A DNA stretch of 23,635 bases from Thiobacillus sp. (GCF_024708915.1 NZ_JANJXQ010000233.1:1-23635), one strand, 5' to 3'. Shown: positions 1-8,577, counted from the first letter of the stretch. Notes: generated from the sequence alone by a model not told the origin. Numbers and translations are program-made.

Positions 1-2
1 TC

Positions 3-650
3 ATGTCAGACAACACCACGACGCTTTTCAAGCTGCTCTCCGCGCTGTTCGAGTACCCGGATCAGGCCATGCTGCAGGCCGTGCCCGAGCTCATGACGAT
101 CATCGGCGAGGATGCCGCCATCGCGCCGGATGAACGCCAGGCGATCGCCGCCTTTGCCGGCTGGCTGGCCGACGGCGACCTGACCGAGGCGCAGGCGAGT
201 TACGTCAAGACCTTCGACATGACGCCGGAGCATGCGCTGCATCTCACCCACCACCTGTTCGGCGACGACAAGAACCGTGGCCCCGCGCTGATCGACCTTG
301 GCGAGTATTACAAGAGCTACGGGCTGGAACTGGGTACCAACGAATTGCCCGACTACCTGCCGCTGGTGCTGGAGTTCGCCTCCATGCTGGAGCCGGTCGA
401 GGCGAAGGTTTTTCTCGACCCGTTCGCCAAGGCCATTGCCCAGCTCGGCGCCAACCTCGATGCGGCGAAGAGCCCCTGGGCGCCGCTGGTGCGTCTGGTC
501 GAGGCGCATGCGCGTCTGGTGCCCAGCACATTCGTTCCCGCAGCCCAGCCGATCACGGACACCGTGTGCAACGACGACGATTGCGAAACTCCGGTCACCT
601 GGGGCGACGCGACGCCGCCTGCGGTGCAACCCGTTGCTGCCGCCCACTGA
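3..650 (+). CDS. narJ: Nitrate reductase assembly chaperone NarJ (first copy, narJ1)
   Basis: This is a 215-residue NarJ, the cytoplasmic chaperone that holds apo-NarGH while the molybdenum cofactor is inserted and before it docks on NarI. The family core is clear: YVKTFDMTPEHALHLTHH (about residues 66-83), then RGPALIDLGEYY and ELPDYLPLVLEF (to about residue 125). The C-terminal tail has a CETPVTW segment resembling the acidic tail common in NarJ. The ATG lies only two bases inside the window, so its ribosome binding site cannot be seen. narI1 follows after 22 bases. The matching narG and narH are expected immediately upstream, outside the window. It is clearly different in sequence from the second NarJ at 7175, so the two are diverged paralogues and not a recent duplication. 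The family call is secure. Confidence 0.95.
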   Translation: MSDNTTTLFKLLSALFEYPDQAMLQAVPELMTIIGEDAAIAPDERQAIAAFAGWLADGDLTEAQASYVKTFDMTPEHALHLTHHLFGDDKNRGPALIDLGEYYKSYGLELGTNELPDYLPLVLEFASMLEPVEAKVFLDPFAKAIAQLGANLDAAKSPWAPLVRLVEAHARLVPSTFVPAAQPITDTVCNDDDCETPVTWGDATPPAVQPVAAAH

Positions 651-672
651 ATACTGGAATTAGAAGGAGAAA

Positions 673-1374
673 ATGATGGATCTCAATACCCTGATCTTCG
701 GCGTCTACCCCTATGTCGCCATCGCTGTGTTCCTGCTCGGCAGCTGGATTCGCTTCGACCACGAGCAATACACCTGGAAAAGCGATTCTTCGCAGCTGCT
801 GTCGAAGAAAGGCCTGCGGCTGGCGAGCAACCTCTTCCATATCGGCATCATCGGGCTGTTTTTTGGCCACGCGGTCGGCCTGCTCATCCCCCACAGCGTC
901 TTCATCGCCCTGGGCGTGTCCGACATGACCCACCAGTGGATCGCCATCAGCGCCGGCACCGTCTTTGGCGGCATGTGCCTGCTGGGGGCAGCCCTGCTGT
1001 GGATGCGGCGCATGTTCACATCGCGCGTTCGCGCCGCCTCGCGCTGGATGGACATCAACATCCTCGGCTGGCTCGCGCTCACCGCATTCCTCGGCCTGTC
1101 GACCATCCCGGTATCCATCCAGCATGCGAATGCCGGCAACGCAGGCACCATGATCCTGCTCGCCGAGTGGGTGCAGAGCATCGCCTATCTCCGCCCCAAT
1201 CCCGAGCTTCTTCGTAGCGTGGATCTGGTCTACAAGCTCCACCTGTTCGTGGGTATCTCGGTGTTCCTGTTCTTCCCGTTCACTCGCCTGGTCCACATCT
1301 GGAGCGCGCCCATCGGCTACCTCGGCCGCGCCTACCAGATCGTGCGCAGCAAGCGCGGCCTGGTCCGGAGCTGA
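673..1374 (+). CDS. narI: Respiratory nitrate reductase gamma subunit NarI (first copy, narI1)
   Basis: NarI is the membrane cytochrome b that oxidises quinol and passes electrons to NarH and NarG. The 233-residue product has about five hydrophobic segments. Counting from the first ATG, the haem ligand histidines are His56 (SNLFHIG), His66 (FFGHAVG), His190 (YKLHLF) and His208 (RLVHIWS), so both b haems should form. Two adjacent ATGs are possible. The AAGGAG at 664-669 sits only 3 bases before the ATG at 673 but 6 bases before the one at 676, so translation may really begin at 676. Compared with the second NarI, it has a slightly longer loop before the third His. It ends this first nar operon; 423 non-coding bases follow. 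Confidence 0.96.
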   Translation: MMDLNTLIFGVYPYVAIAVFLLGSWIRFDHEQYTWKSDSSQLLSKKGLRLASNLFHIGIIGLFFGHAVGLLIPHSVFIALGVSDMTHQWIAISAGTVFGGMCLLGAALLWMRRMFTSRVRAASRWMDINILGWLALTAFLGLSTIPVSIQHANAGNAGTMILLAEWVQSIAYLRPNPELLRSVDLVYKLHLFVGISVFLFFPFTRLVHIWSAPIGYLGRAYQIVRSKRGLVRS

Positions 1375-1574
1375 GCGAGGCCAGGCAAGGCTGGAGTGGC
1401 AGAGGGCTGTATGCATTGAATCAGGGATGCATAGGTTTACCTCGCCATTCTCGCCATTGATGAGCGAAACGGTGTGGCGACCCTCGGGCAACAGGGCATA
1501 CCACCTTTTCGCTGCTTACTGTCCTCCGTGCAATCGGCAGTCGAAAACGCAATAAGAAACAACGTGTTTTCAAA

Positions 1575-1603
1575 TACCACCCCTACCACCAAAGTGGTAG
1601 GGG
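1575..1603 (+). promoter_or_regulatory. Candidate NarL-type site within a perfect inverted repeat
   Basis: The heptamer TACCACC occurs at 1575-1581 and 1584-1590. The second copy faces AGTGGTA at 1593-1599 across two bases, giving the 7-2-7 inverted layout used by NarL/NarP (consensus TACYYMT). The match is partial. The same bases form a perfect 10-bp stem (1580-1589 with 1594-1603, loop CAAA), followed after five bases by TTTT, so a terminator for the upstream narJI transcript is an alternative reading. Confidence 0.4.
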
Positions 1604-1619
1604 GCGGGTTTTCTCTGGA

Positions 1620-1633
1620 TTGGCCACTGGCAA
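1620..1633 (+). promoter_or_regulatory. Degenerate FNR/Anr-type box upstream of narG
   Basis: TTGGC-CACT-GGCAA matches 8 of 10 defined positions of TTGAY-N4-RTCAA. Its centre lies about 31 bases upstream of an A-rich stretch (1651-1660), which is the spacing expected if an activator bound near -41.5. It would give a leader of roughly 130 bases before narG. The match is weak and the assignment tentative. Confidence 0.3.
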
Positions 1634-1797
1634 CCGGCTTCTCCCCGGTGTAAAAAGATAGCGAAGTCTTCAAGTTCCGGGACTGCCTGCGCAACAACGC
1701 ATAGACCGAAATTTCGCCGGCAGCCAGCCGCGAGCGGTCGGCGGAGAAAGCCGCAGCCGGCTCCACGATTACCGCTGGCAACTGCAAGGAGCAAGCA

Positions 1798-4700
1798 ATG
1801 AGCCACTTCCTCGACCGCCTGACCTTCTTCAAAAAGACCGTCTCCGAGTTTTCCAACGGCCACGGCGCCGTCAGCAACGAGGACCGCAGCTGGGAGAACG
1901 CCTACCGCAGCCGCTGGCAGAGCGACAAGGTGGTGCGCTCCACCCATGGGGTGAACTGCACCGGCTCGTGCAGCTGGAAAATCTTCGTCAAGAACGGCCT
2001 GATCACCTGGGAAATCCAGCAGACCGACTATCCCCGCACCCGCCCCGACCTGCCCAATCACGAGCCGCGCGGCTGTCCGCGCGGCGCCAGCTACTCCTGG
2101 TATGTGTACTCGGCGCAGCGGGTGAAATACCCGCTGATCCGCGGCCGCCTGATGGAAATGTGGCGCGAGGCGCGCAAGACGCTGGAGCCGGTTGCGGCGT
2201 GGAAGTCGATCACCGAGGATCCGGAGAAGGCAAAACGCTACAAGTCGGTGCGTGGCCAGGGCGGCTTCGTGCGCGCCAACTGGGACGAGGCGACGGAAAT
2301 GATCGCCGCCGCCAACGTCGTCACCATCAAGGACTACGGCCCCGACCGTATCTACGGCTTCTCGCCGATTCCCGCCATGTCGATGGTGAGCTACGCGGCA
2401 GGCAGCCGCTACATGTCGCTGATCGGCGGCGTCTGCGGCTCCTTCTACGACTGGTATTGCGACCTGCCGCCGTCTTCCCCGCAGGTGTGGGGCGAACAGA
2501 CCGACGTGCCGGAATCGGCCGACTGGTACAACTCGACCTATCTGATGGTGTGGGGCTCCAACGTGCCGCAGACGCGCACGCCGGACGCCCACTTCTACAC
2601 CGAGGTGCGCTACAAGGGCACCAAGACCGTGGCGGTATCGAGCGACTTCGGCGAGATGGTCAAATTCGGCGACATCTGGCTGGCGCCCCGCCAGGGCACC
2701 GACGCCGCGCTGGCGCTGGCGATGGGCCACGTCATCCTGTCCGAATTCCACGCCAGGAACCGCAGCGAATACTTCGACCAGTATTGCCGCCAGTACAACG
2801 ACATGCCGATGCTGGTGATATTGAAGGAACACGAAGGCAAGCTCATCGCCGACCGTTACCTGCGCGCCTCCGACCTTTCCGGCAATCTCGGCCAGGACAA
2901 CAACCCCGAGTGGAAGACCGTGCTGGTCGACGAGAACACCGGCTACCTGGTGGCGCCCAACGGCTCGATCGGCTTCCGCTGGGGGCAGTCCGGCGCGTGG
3001 AACCTGGAGATGCGCGACGGCTATTCGAACAAGGACGTGAAGCCGCAGCTGACGCTATTGGGCAGCCACGACGAAGTCGTCGAGGTGGCGCTGCCCTACT
3101 TCGGCGGCGACGACCACAACGAACTGCTGGTACGCAAGCTGCCGGTCAAGGTGATCAGCGTCGGCGGCCAGGACGTGCGCATTGCCACCGTCTACGACCT
3201 GACGCTCGCCAACTACGGCGTCGACCGCGGGCTGGGCGGGCCGAACATTCCCACCAGCTACAACGATGAAGTGCCCTACACCCCGGCCTGGGCGGAGAAG
3301 CATTGCGGCGTGCCGCGCGCCGACATCATCACGGTGGCGCGCGAATTCGCTGACAACGCCGACAAGACCCGCGGCAAGTCCATGGTCATCCTCGGCGCGG
3401 CGCTCAACCACTGGTACCACAACGACATGATCTACCGCGGCATCATGAACCTGCTGATGATGTGCGGCTGCATCGGCCAGTCGGGCGGCGGCTGGGCGCA
3501 CTACGTCGGCCAGGAAAAGCTGCGCCCGCAGACCGGCTGGGCGCCGCTGGCCTTCGGCCTCGACTGGCACCGCCCGTCGCGGCAGATGAACTCCACCTCC
3601 TTCTTCTACGCCCACACCAGCCAGTGGCGCCACGAGAAGCTGGCGGCTGGGGAGATTCTCTCGCCGACGGCGGACAAGTCGAATGCCGACTACCGCCTGA
3701 TCGATTTCAACGTGCGCGCCGAACGCATGGGCTGGCTGCCGTCCGCGCCGCAGCTGGAAACCAACCCGCTGGACGTCGCCAGGGCCGCCGACGCTGCCGG
3801 CATCGACCCGGTCAAGTATGCGGTCGAGCAGATCAAGAGCGGCGCGCTCAAGTTTGCCTGCGAGGACCCGGACAACCCGAAGAACTTCCCGCGCAATATG
3901 TTCGTCTGGCGCTCCAATCTGCTGGGTTCCTCGGGCAAGGGCCACGAGTATTTCCTCAAGTATCTGCTCGGTACGCAGAACGCGGTGATGGGGCCGGACC
4001 TCGGCGAACTCGGCGAAGCCAAACCGAAGGAGGTGGTGTGGCACGACAAGGGCGCCGAGGGCAAGCTCGACCTCTTGGTGACGCTCGACTTCCGCATGTC
4101 GACCACCTGCCTGTATTCCGACATCGTGCTGCCGTCGGCCACCTGGTACGAGAAGGACGACCTCAACACCTCGGACATGCACCCCTTCATCCACCCCTTG
4201 AGCGAGGCGGTGCAGCCGCTGTGGGAATCGAAGTCGGACTGGGAGATCTACAAGACCATCGCGAAGAAGTTCTCCGAACTCGCGGTGACCCATCTGGGTA
4301 CCCAGAAAGACCTCGTGCTGACGCCATTGATGCACGACACGCCGTCCGAACTGGGCCAGAGCATGGCGGTACGCGACTGGAAGAAGGGCGAAATCGACCT
4401 CATTCCCGGCAAGACCATGCCGAGCATGACGGTGGTGACGCGCGACTACGGCGACACCTACCGTAAGTTCACCGCGCTCGGCCCGCTGCTGACCAGGATC
4501 GGCAATGGCGGCAAGGGCATTGCCTGGAATACCGAAGACGAAGTGCGGCAGCTGGCGGAACTGAATTACACCGTCACCGAAGAGGGCGTGGCCAAGGGGC
4601 TGCCCAGGATCGAATCGGCCATCGACGCCTGCGAAGTGGTGTTGATGCTGGCGCCGGAAACCAACGGCCAGGTGGCGGTGAAGGCCTGGGAAGCGCTGTC

Positions 4701-5499
4701 GAAGATTACCGGCCGCGACCACACGCATCTGGCAATCCCGCGCGAGGACGACAAGATCCGCTTCCGCGACATCCAGGTACAGCCGCGCAAGATCATCTCG
4801 TCGCCGACCTGGTCGGGGCTGGAGTCCGAGCACGTGTCGTACAACGCCGGCTACACCAACGTGCACGAGCTGATCCCCTGGCGCACCCTCACCGGCCGCC
4901 AGCAGTTCTATCAGGACCACCCGTGGATGCTGGATTTCGGCGAGGGCCTGTGCGTCTACAAGCCGCCGGTCGACACCAAGACGATCGCGCCGCTGCTGGG
5001 CAAGAAACCGAACGGCCACCACGAGCTGGTGCTCAACTGGATCACCCCGCACCAGAAATGGGGCATCCACAGCACCTACACCGACAACCTGCGCATGCTC
5101 ACGCTTTCGCGCGGCGGCCCCCACGTCTGGGTGTCGGAGCCGGAGGCGAAAGAAGCCGGTCTCACCGACAACGACTGGGTCGAAGTGTTCAACGTCAACG
5201 GCACGCTCACCGCGCGCGTCGTGGTCAGCCAGCGCGTGCCGCGTGGCATGTGCCTGATGTATCACGCGCAGGAAAAGATCGTCAACGTGCCGGGGGCCGA
5301 GACCAGCGGTTTTCGCGGCGGCATCCACAACTCGGTGACGCGCACCATCACCAAGCCGACGCACATGATCGGCGGCTACGCCCAGTTGGCCTACGGCTTC
5401 AACTACTACGGCACGGTGGGCTCCAACCGCGACGAATACGTGATCGTGCGCAAGATGAAGAAGGTCGACTGGATGGAAGGTCCGCTGGTCGAGCGCTAG
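1798..5499 (+). CDS. narG: Respiratory nitrate reductase alpha subunit NarG
   Basis: NarG is the catalytic subunit that reduces nitrate to nitrite at a bis-MGD molybdenum centre on the cytoplasmic side. The 1233-residue length is normal for the family. The FS0 iron-sulfur ligands are present as His50, Cys54, Cys58 (HGVNCTGSC) and Cys93 (RGCPRG), at the same numbers as in Escherichia coli. The segment SFYDWYCDLPP contains Asp222, the position of the molybdenum ligand in NarG. WGSNVPQTRTPDAHF follows. No twin-arginine signal is visible, in line with a cytoplasm-facing enzyme. AAGGAG at 1786-1791, six bases before the ATG, supports this start. narH follows after an unusually long 116-base gap that contains hairpins. 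Confidence 0.98.
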   Translation: MSHFLDRLTFFKKTVSEFSNGHGAVSNEDRSWENAYRSRWQSDKVVRSTHGVNCTGSCSWKIFVKNGLITWEIQQTDYPRTRPDLPNHEPRGCPRGASYSWYVYSAQRVKYPLIRGRLMEMWREARKTLEPVAAWKSITEDPEKAKRYKSVRGQGGFVRANWDEATEMIAAANVVTIKDYGPDRIYGFSPIPAMSMVSYAAGSRYMSLIGGVCGSFYDWYCDLPPSSPQVWGEQTDVPESADWYNSTYLMVWGSNVPQTRTPDAHFYTEVRYKGTKTVAVSSDFGEMVKFGDIWLAPRQGTDAALALAMGHVILSEFHARNRSEYFDQYCRQYNDMPMLVILKEHEGKLIADRYLRASDLSGNLGQDNNPEWKTVLVDENTGYLVAPNGSIGFRWGQSGAWNLEMRDGYSNKDVKPQLTLLGSHDEVVEVALPYFGGDDHNELLVRKLPVKVISVGGQDVRIATVYDLTLANYGVDRGLGGPNIPTSYNDEVPYTPAWAEKHCGVPRADIITVAREFADNADKTRGKSMVILGAALNHWYHNDMIYRGIMNLLMMCGCIGQSGGGWAHYVGQEKLRPQTGWAPLAFGLDWHRPSRQMNSTSFFYAHTSQWRHEKLAAGEILSPTADKSNADYRLIDFNVRAERMGWLPSAPQLETNPLDVARAADAAGIDPVKYAVEQIKSGALKFACEDPDNPKNFPRNMFVWRSNLLGSSGKGHEYFLKYLLGTQNAVMGPDLGELGEAKPKEVVWHDKGAEGKLDLLVTLDFRMSTTCLYSDIVLPSATWYEKDDLNTSDMHPFIHPLSEAVQPLWESKSDWEIYKTIAKKFSELAVTHLGTQKDLVLTPLMHDTPSELGQSMAVRDWKKGEIDLIPGKTMPSMTVVTRDYGDTYRKFTALGPLLTRIGNGGKGIAWNTEDEVRQLAELNYTVTEEGVAKGLPRIESAIDACEVVLMLAPETNGQVAVKAWEALSKITGRDHTHLAIPREDDKIRFRDIQVQPRKIISSPTWSGLESEHVSYNAGYTNVHELIPWRTLTGRQQFYQDHPWMLDFGEGLCVYKPPVDTKTIAPLLGKKPNGHHELVLNWITPHQKWGIHSTYTDNLRMLTLSRGGPHVWVSEPEAKEAGLTDNDWVEVFNVNGTLTARVVVSQRVPRGMCLMYHAQEKIVNVPGAETSGFRGGIHNSVTRTITKPTHMIGGYAQLAYGFNYYGTVGSNRDEYVIVRKMKKVDWMEGPLVER

Positions 5500-5512
5500 G
5501 CGAAAAAGCTTC

Positions 5513-5570
5513 GAGGGCGGCGTCTCCCGCTGCCCTCCCCCGCGCCGCCTCTCTCCGACGCGGGTTTTTT
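5513..5570 (+). terminator. Double hairpin with T6 tail between narG and narH (possible attenuator)
   Basis: A first stem pairs 5513-5522 with 5528-5537 (ten pairs including one G-U, loop TCTCC). A second stem pairs CCCGCG at 5539-5544 with CGCGGG at 5559-5564 and runs directly into TTTTTT at 5565-5570, which is the layout of an intrinsic terminator. An alternative pairing, GGCGGCG at 5516-5522 with CGCCGCC at 5543-5549, would break both stems. The second stem is only 6 bp with a 14-base loop, so partial termination is more likely than complete. Another small hairpin (GGGG 5583-5586 with CCCC 5591-5594) precedes the narH ribosome binding site. Confidence 0.5.
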
Positions 5571-5615
5571 GTACAACGACCAGGGGCAAGCCCCGGCCAG
5601 GCAAGGAGTTACAAC

Positions 5616-7163
5616 ATGAAAGTGCGTGCCCAAATCGCCATGGTGTTGAACCTCGACAAGTGCATCGGCTGTCATACCTGCTCGATCACCTGCAAGAACG
5701 TGTGGACCGCGCGCGAAGGCATGGAGTACGTGTGGTTCAACAACGTCGAGTCGAAGCCCGGCATCGGCTATCCCAAGCAGTGGGAAAATCAGGACGTATG
5801 GAACGGCGGCTGGAAGCTGAAGGGTGACGGCAAGATCGAGCCGCGCCAGGGCAGCCGGCTGAAAATCCTCGCCAACATCTTCGGCAACCCCAACCTGCCG
5901 GAGATCGACGACTACTACGAGCCTTTCACCTACGATTACCAGCATCTGCAGAAGGCGCCGCTGTCGCAGACGCCGCCGACCGCGCGCCCCATCTCCGCCA
6001 TCACCGGCAAGAAGATGGACAAGATCCACTGGGGCCCCAACTGGGAAGACGACCTCGGCGGCGAGTTCTCCTCGCGCGGCCGCGACAAGAATTTCGACAA
6101 CGTGCAGAAGGAAATGCACGCCACCTTCGAAAACACCTTCCTGATGTACCTGCCGCGGCTGTGCGAGCACTGCCTCAATCCGACCTGCGTCGCCTCCTGC
6201 CCGTCCGGTTCGATCTACAAGCGCGAGGAGGACGGCATCGTGCTGGTCGACCAGGACAAGTGCCGCGGCTGGCGCATGTGCATCTCCGGCTGCCCCTACA
6301 AGAAGATCTACTACAACTGGAAGAGCGGCAAGGCGGAGAAATGCATCTTCTGCTACCCGCGCATCGAGGCCGGCCAGCCCACCGTGTGCTCGGAATCCTG
6401 TGTCGGCCGTATCCGCTATCTCGGCGTCATCCTGTACGACGCCGACCGCATCGAGGAGGCCGCCAGCGTCGCCGACGAGAAGGAACTGTACGAGGCGCAA
6501 CTGAAGATCTTCCTTGACCCCTCCGACCCTGCGGTGATCGCCGCCGCGCGCGCCGAGGGCATCCCGGAAGCCTGGCTCGACGCCGCGGTGAACTCTCCCG
6601 TCTACAAGATGGCGATCGACTGGAAGATCGCCTTTCCGCTGCACCCGGAATATCGCACCCTGCCGATGGTGTGGTACGTGCCGCCGCTGTCGCCGATCCA
6701 GGCCGCTGCCGAATCCGGCAGGATGGGGATGAACGGCATCATTCCCGACACCCAGTCGCTGCGCATTCCGATCGCCTACCTCGCCAACCTGCTCACCGGC
6801 GGCAAGGAGAAACCAGTGATCGGCGCGCTCGACCGCCTGCTGGCGATGCGCGCCTACATGCGCGGCAAGTCGGTGGACGGCACCCCCAACACCGCCGCGC
6901 TCGACCAGGTGGGACTGACTTCCGCGCAGGCCGATGAGATGTACCGTTATCTGGCGATCGCCAACTACGAGGACCGTTTCGTCATCCCCACCACGCACCG
7001 CGAAGAATCGATCAACACCTTCGAGGAAAAATCGAGTTGCGGTTTCACCTTCGGCAACGGCTGCTCGGATGGCGTAACGCCCAAGACCAGCCTGTTCGGC
7101 AACCGGAAGAATTCGGTGCCGGTCGACCTGTCGCAGCTGCACGCGCGCAAGAAAACAGGTTGA
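5616..7163 (+). CDS. narH: Respiratory nitrate reductase beta subunit NarH
   Basis: NarH is the iron-sulfur subunit that carries electrons from the haems of NarI to NarG. The 515-residue length is typical. The first cluster-binding set is Cys16, Cys19, Cys22 and Cys26. Later come CEHCLNPTCVASC, then CRGWRMCISGC, where Trp replaces one cysteine as in the 3Fe-4S site of NarH. KAEKCIFCYPR and CSESC complete the set. The frame is open far upstream into narG, but AAGGAG at 5603-5608, seven bases before the ATG at 5616, and the standard MKVRAQIAMVLNLDKCIGC N-terminus fix the start. The TGA stop lies beside the GAGG used by narJ2, 11 bases upstream of the narJ2 ATG. Confidence 0.98.
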   Translation: MKVRAQIAMVLNLDKCIGCHTCSITCKNVWTAREGMEYVWFNNVESKPGIGYPKQWENQDVWNGGWKLKGDGKIEPRQGSRLKILANIFGNPNLPEIDDYYEPFTYDYQHLQKAPLSQTPPTARPISAITGKKMDKIHWGPNWEDDLGGEFSSRGRDKNFDNVQKEMHATFENTFLMYLPRLCEHCLNPTCVASCPSGSIYKREEDGIVLVDQDKCRGWRMCISGCPYKKIYYNWKSGKAEKCIFCYPRIEAGQPTVCSESCVGRIRYLGVILYDADRIEEAASVADEKELYEAQLKIFLDPSDPAVIAAARAEGIPEAWLDAAVNSPVYKMAIDWKIAFPLHPEYRTLPMVWYVPPLSPIQAAAESGRMGMNGIIPDTQSLRIPIAYLANLLTGGKEKPVIGALDRLLAMRAYMRGKSVDGTPNTAALDQVGLTSAQADEMYRYLAIANYEDRFVIPTTHREESINTFEEKSSCGFTFGNGCSDGVTPKTSLFGNRKNSVPVDLSQLHARKKTG

Positions 7164-7174
7164 GGAAAAGCGAA

Positions 7175-7840
7175 ATGAAAACCTTCAAAGTACTCTCGCT
7201 GCTGCTGTGCTACCCGGAGCCGGACTGGCTGGCGGCCCTGCCGGAGATGCATGCCACGCTGACCGGCGAAGCCGGCGTCAACGGCAATGCTGCCACCCGT
7301 CTGGTGCCGCTGTTCGACCTGCTGCACGAATCGCCGCTGATCGCGCTGCAGGAAAACTACGTCGCCACCTTCGACCGCAACCCTTCGCATTCGCTGCACC
7401 TGTTCGAGCACATCCACGGCGAATCGCGCGACCGCGGCTCGGCGATGATCGACCTGCTGGAGGAATACTGGAAACACGACTTCGACGCCAGCGCCTCCGA
7501 GCTGCCGGACTACGTGCCGCTGTTCCTTGAATTCCTCTCGCTGCTGCCGGCCGACGAAGCGCTCGAACTGCTCGGCGACGCCGTGCACGTGCTCGCCGCC
7601 ATCGGCCGCAAGCTCGCCGCCAACGGCAGCCCCTACGCCGCCGCGTTCCAGGTGCTGGAGGCGCTGTCGCCGGTGGCGGCGCAGGCGCTGGCCGAGCCGC
7701 CGGTGCGCGACATGGACGAGGCGATGGAGAGGTTCGGTCCCTCGATCGATGGCGTCGAGCCCCTGATGAATCCCGGCCCGCAGGTGTCGGTGGTGCAGAT
7801 GCCGGCGCCGCGCCGGCGGGCTCCCGCCGCCACGAATTGA
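7175..7840 (+). CDS. narJ: Nitrate reductase assembly chaperone NarJ (second copy, narJ2)
   Basis: This 221-residue chaperone belongs to the complete narGHJI operon. The NarJ core is present: ENYVATFDRNPSHSLHLFEH (about residues 62-81), RDRGSAMIDLLEEYW, and ELPDYVPLFLEFLSLLP (to about residue 127). The C-terminus is longer and differs from NarJ1; it carries DMDEAMERFGPS and a basic, proline-rich end. The start is set by a GAGG overlapping the narH stop codon, and narI2 begins 18 bases after the stop, so translation of the three genes is probably linked. Having two diverged NarJ proteins side by side raises the question of whether each is specific for its own NarGH. Confidence 0.96.
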   Translation: MKTFKVLSLLLCYPEPDWLAALPEMHATLTGEAGVNGNAATRLVPLFDLLHESPLIALQENYVATFDRNPSHSLHLFEHIHGESRDRGSAMIDLLEEYWKHDFDASASELPDYVPLFLEFLSLLPADEALELLGDAVHVLAAIGRKLAANGSPYAAAFQVLEALSPVAAQALAEPPVRDMDEAMERFGPSIDGVEPLMNPGPQVSVVQMPAPRRRAPAATN

Positions 7841-7858
7841 TCAAAGGAGGATAAGAAA

Positions 7859-8542
7859 ATGTCCTACTCGCAAACCTTCCTGTTCGGGATCTATCCCTAC
7901 ATCGCGCTCACGGTGTTCCTGCTCGGCAGCCTGATCCGCTTCGACCGCGAGCAGTACACCTGGAAGAGCGATTCGTCGCAGTTGTTGCGGAGCGGCCAGT
8001 TGCGGCTCGGCAGCAACCTGTTCCACATCGGCGTGCTGTTCCTGTTCTTCGGCCACTTTGTCGGCATGCTGACGCCGCACTTCGTCTACGAGCCCTTCAT
8101 GAGTTCCGGCGCCAAGCAGATCCTGGCGATGGTATCGGGCGGCATCGCCGGGGTGCTGGCCCTCGTCGGGCTGTCCCTGCTGCTGCACCGCCGCCTGACC
8201 GAACCGCGCATCCGCGCCACCTCCAAGCCCAGCGACATCCTGATCCTGCTGCTGCTGTGGCTGCAGCTTGCGCTCGGCCTCGCCACCATCCCGCTGTCGG
8301 CGCAGCATCTGGACGGCAGCATGATGATCCGGCTGGCCGAATGGGCCCAGCACATCGTCACCTTCCGCAGCGGTGCGGTCGAGATGCTGGCCGGCGCAGG
8401 CTGGATATTCAAGATGCACCTGTTCCTCGGCATGACGATTTTCCTCGTCTTTCCGTTCACGCGCCTGGTGCACGTCTGGAGCGGCTTTGCCGCAACGACC
8501 TACGCGGCCCGTGCCTGGCAGCTTGTACGCCCGCGCGGATAA
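7859..8542 (+). CDS. narI: Respiratory nitrate reductase gamma subunit NarI (second copy, narI2)
   Basis: This is a 227-residue quinol-oxidising cytochrome b of the nitrate reductase complex. The four haem ligands are His56 (SNLFHIG), His66 (FFGHFVG), His187 (FKMHLF) and His205 (RLVHVWS), exactly the E. coli positions. Five hydrophobic segments are visible. The near-identical block RFDREQYTWKSDSSQLL is shared with NarI1, while the middle loops differ. A strong AAAGGAGG at 7843-7850, eight bases before the ATG, sets the start. It ends the classical nar set; the SQR-like gene follows 96 bases later on the same strand, across a GC-rich palindrome that lacks a T-run, so read-through is possible. 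Confidence 0.96.
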   Translation: MSYSQTFLFGIYPYIALTVFLLGSLIRFDREQYTWKSDSSQLLRSGQLRLGSNLFHIGVLFLFFGHFVGMLTPHFVYEPFMSSGAKQILAMVSGGIAGVLALVGLSLLLHRRLTEPRIRATSKPSDILILLLLWLQLALGLATIPLSAQHLDGSMMIRLAEWAQHIVTFRSGAVEMLAGAGWIFKMHLFLGMTIFLVFPFTRLVHVWSGFAATTYAARAWQLVRPRG

Positions 8543-8577
8543 ACGGATGCTGCAACGCTTTCCCCCACCCCAACCCA

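Larger units (their letters stand above)
1375..1797 (+). promoter_or_regulatory. Intergenic region and candidate promoter region of the narGHJI operon
   Basis: These 423 bases between narI1 and narG are the longest non-coding stretch in the window, and I find no convincing gene in them. Visible elements are a tandem 9-base repeat CTCGCCATT at 1441-1449 and 1450-1458; a pair of ATGCAT hexamers at 1411-1416 and 1427-1432; three direct copies of TACCACC at 1499, 1575 and 1584 with an inverted partner at 1593-1599; a perfect 10-bp hairpin at 1580-1603; and a degenerate FNR/Anr-type palindrome at 1620-1633. An A-rich stretch at 1651-1660 could contain a -10 element. Nitrate and low-oxygen control is the expected biology for nar operons, but promoter placement is inferred from pattern only. 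Confidence 0.5.

Noticed and set aside
1437..1877. Possible small minus-strand gene in the narI1-narG gap (146 codons)
   Set aside because: It overlaps the narG start and the candidate regulatory sites, has no recognisable motif, and the region looks like a promoter.
3055..5604. Long antisense open frame across narG (849 codons, minus strand)
   Set aside because: It is the mirror of narG in GC-rich DNA. Its translation is low-complexity, rich in Arg, His, Val and Gly, and shows no family motif, while narG on the plus strand is certain.
4923..5615. Upstream extension of the narH frame into narG
   Set aside because: The extra 231 codons read as low-complexity shadow of narG. The ribosome binding site and the conserved MKVRAQIAMV start place narH at 5616.
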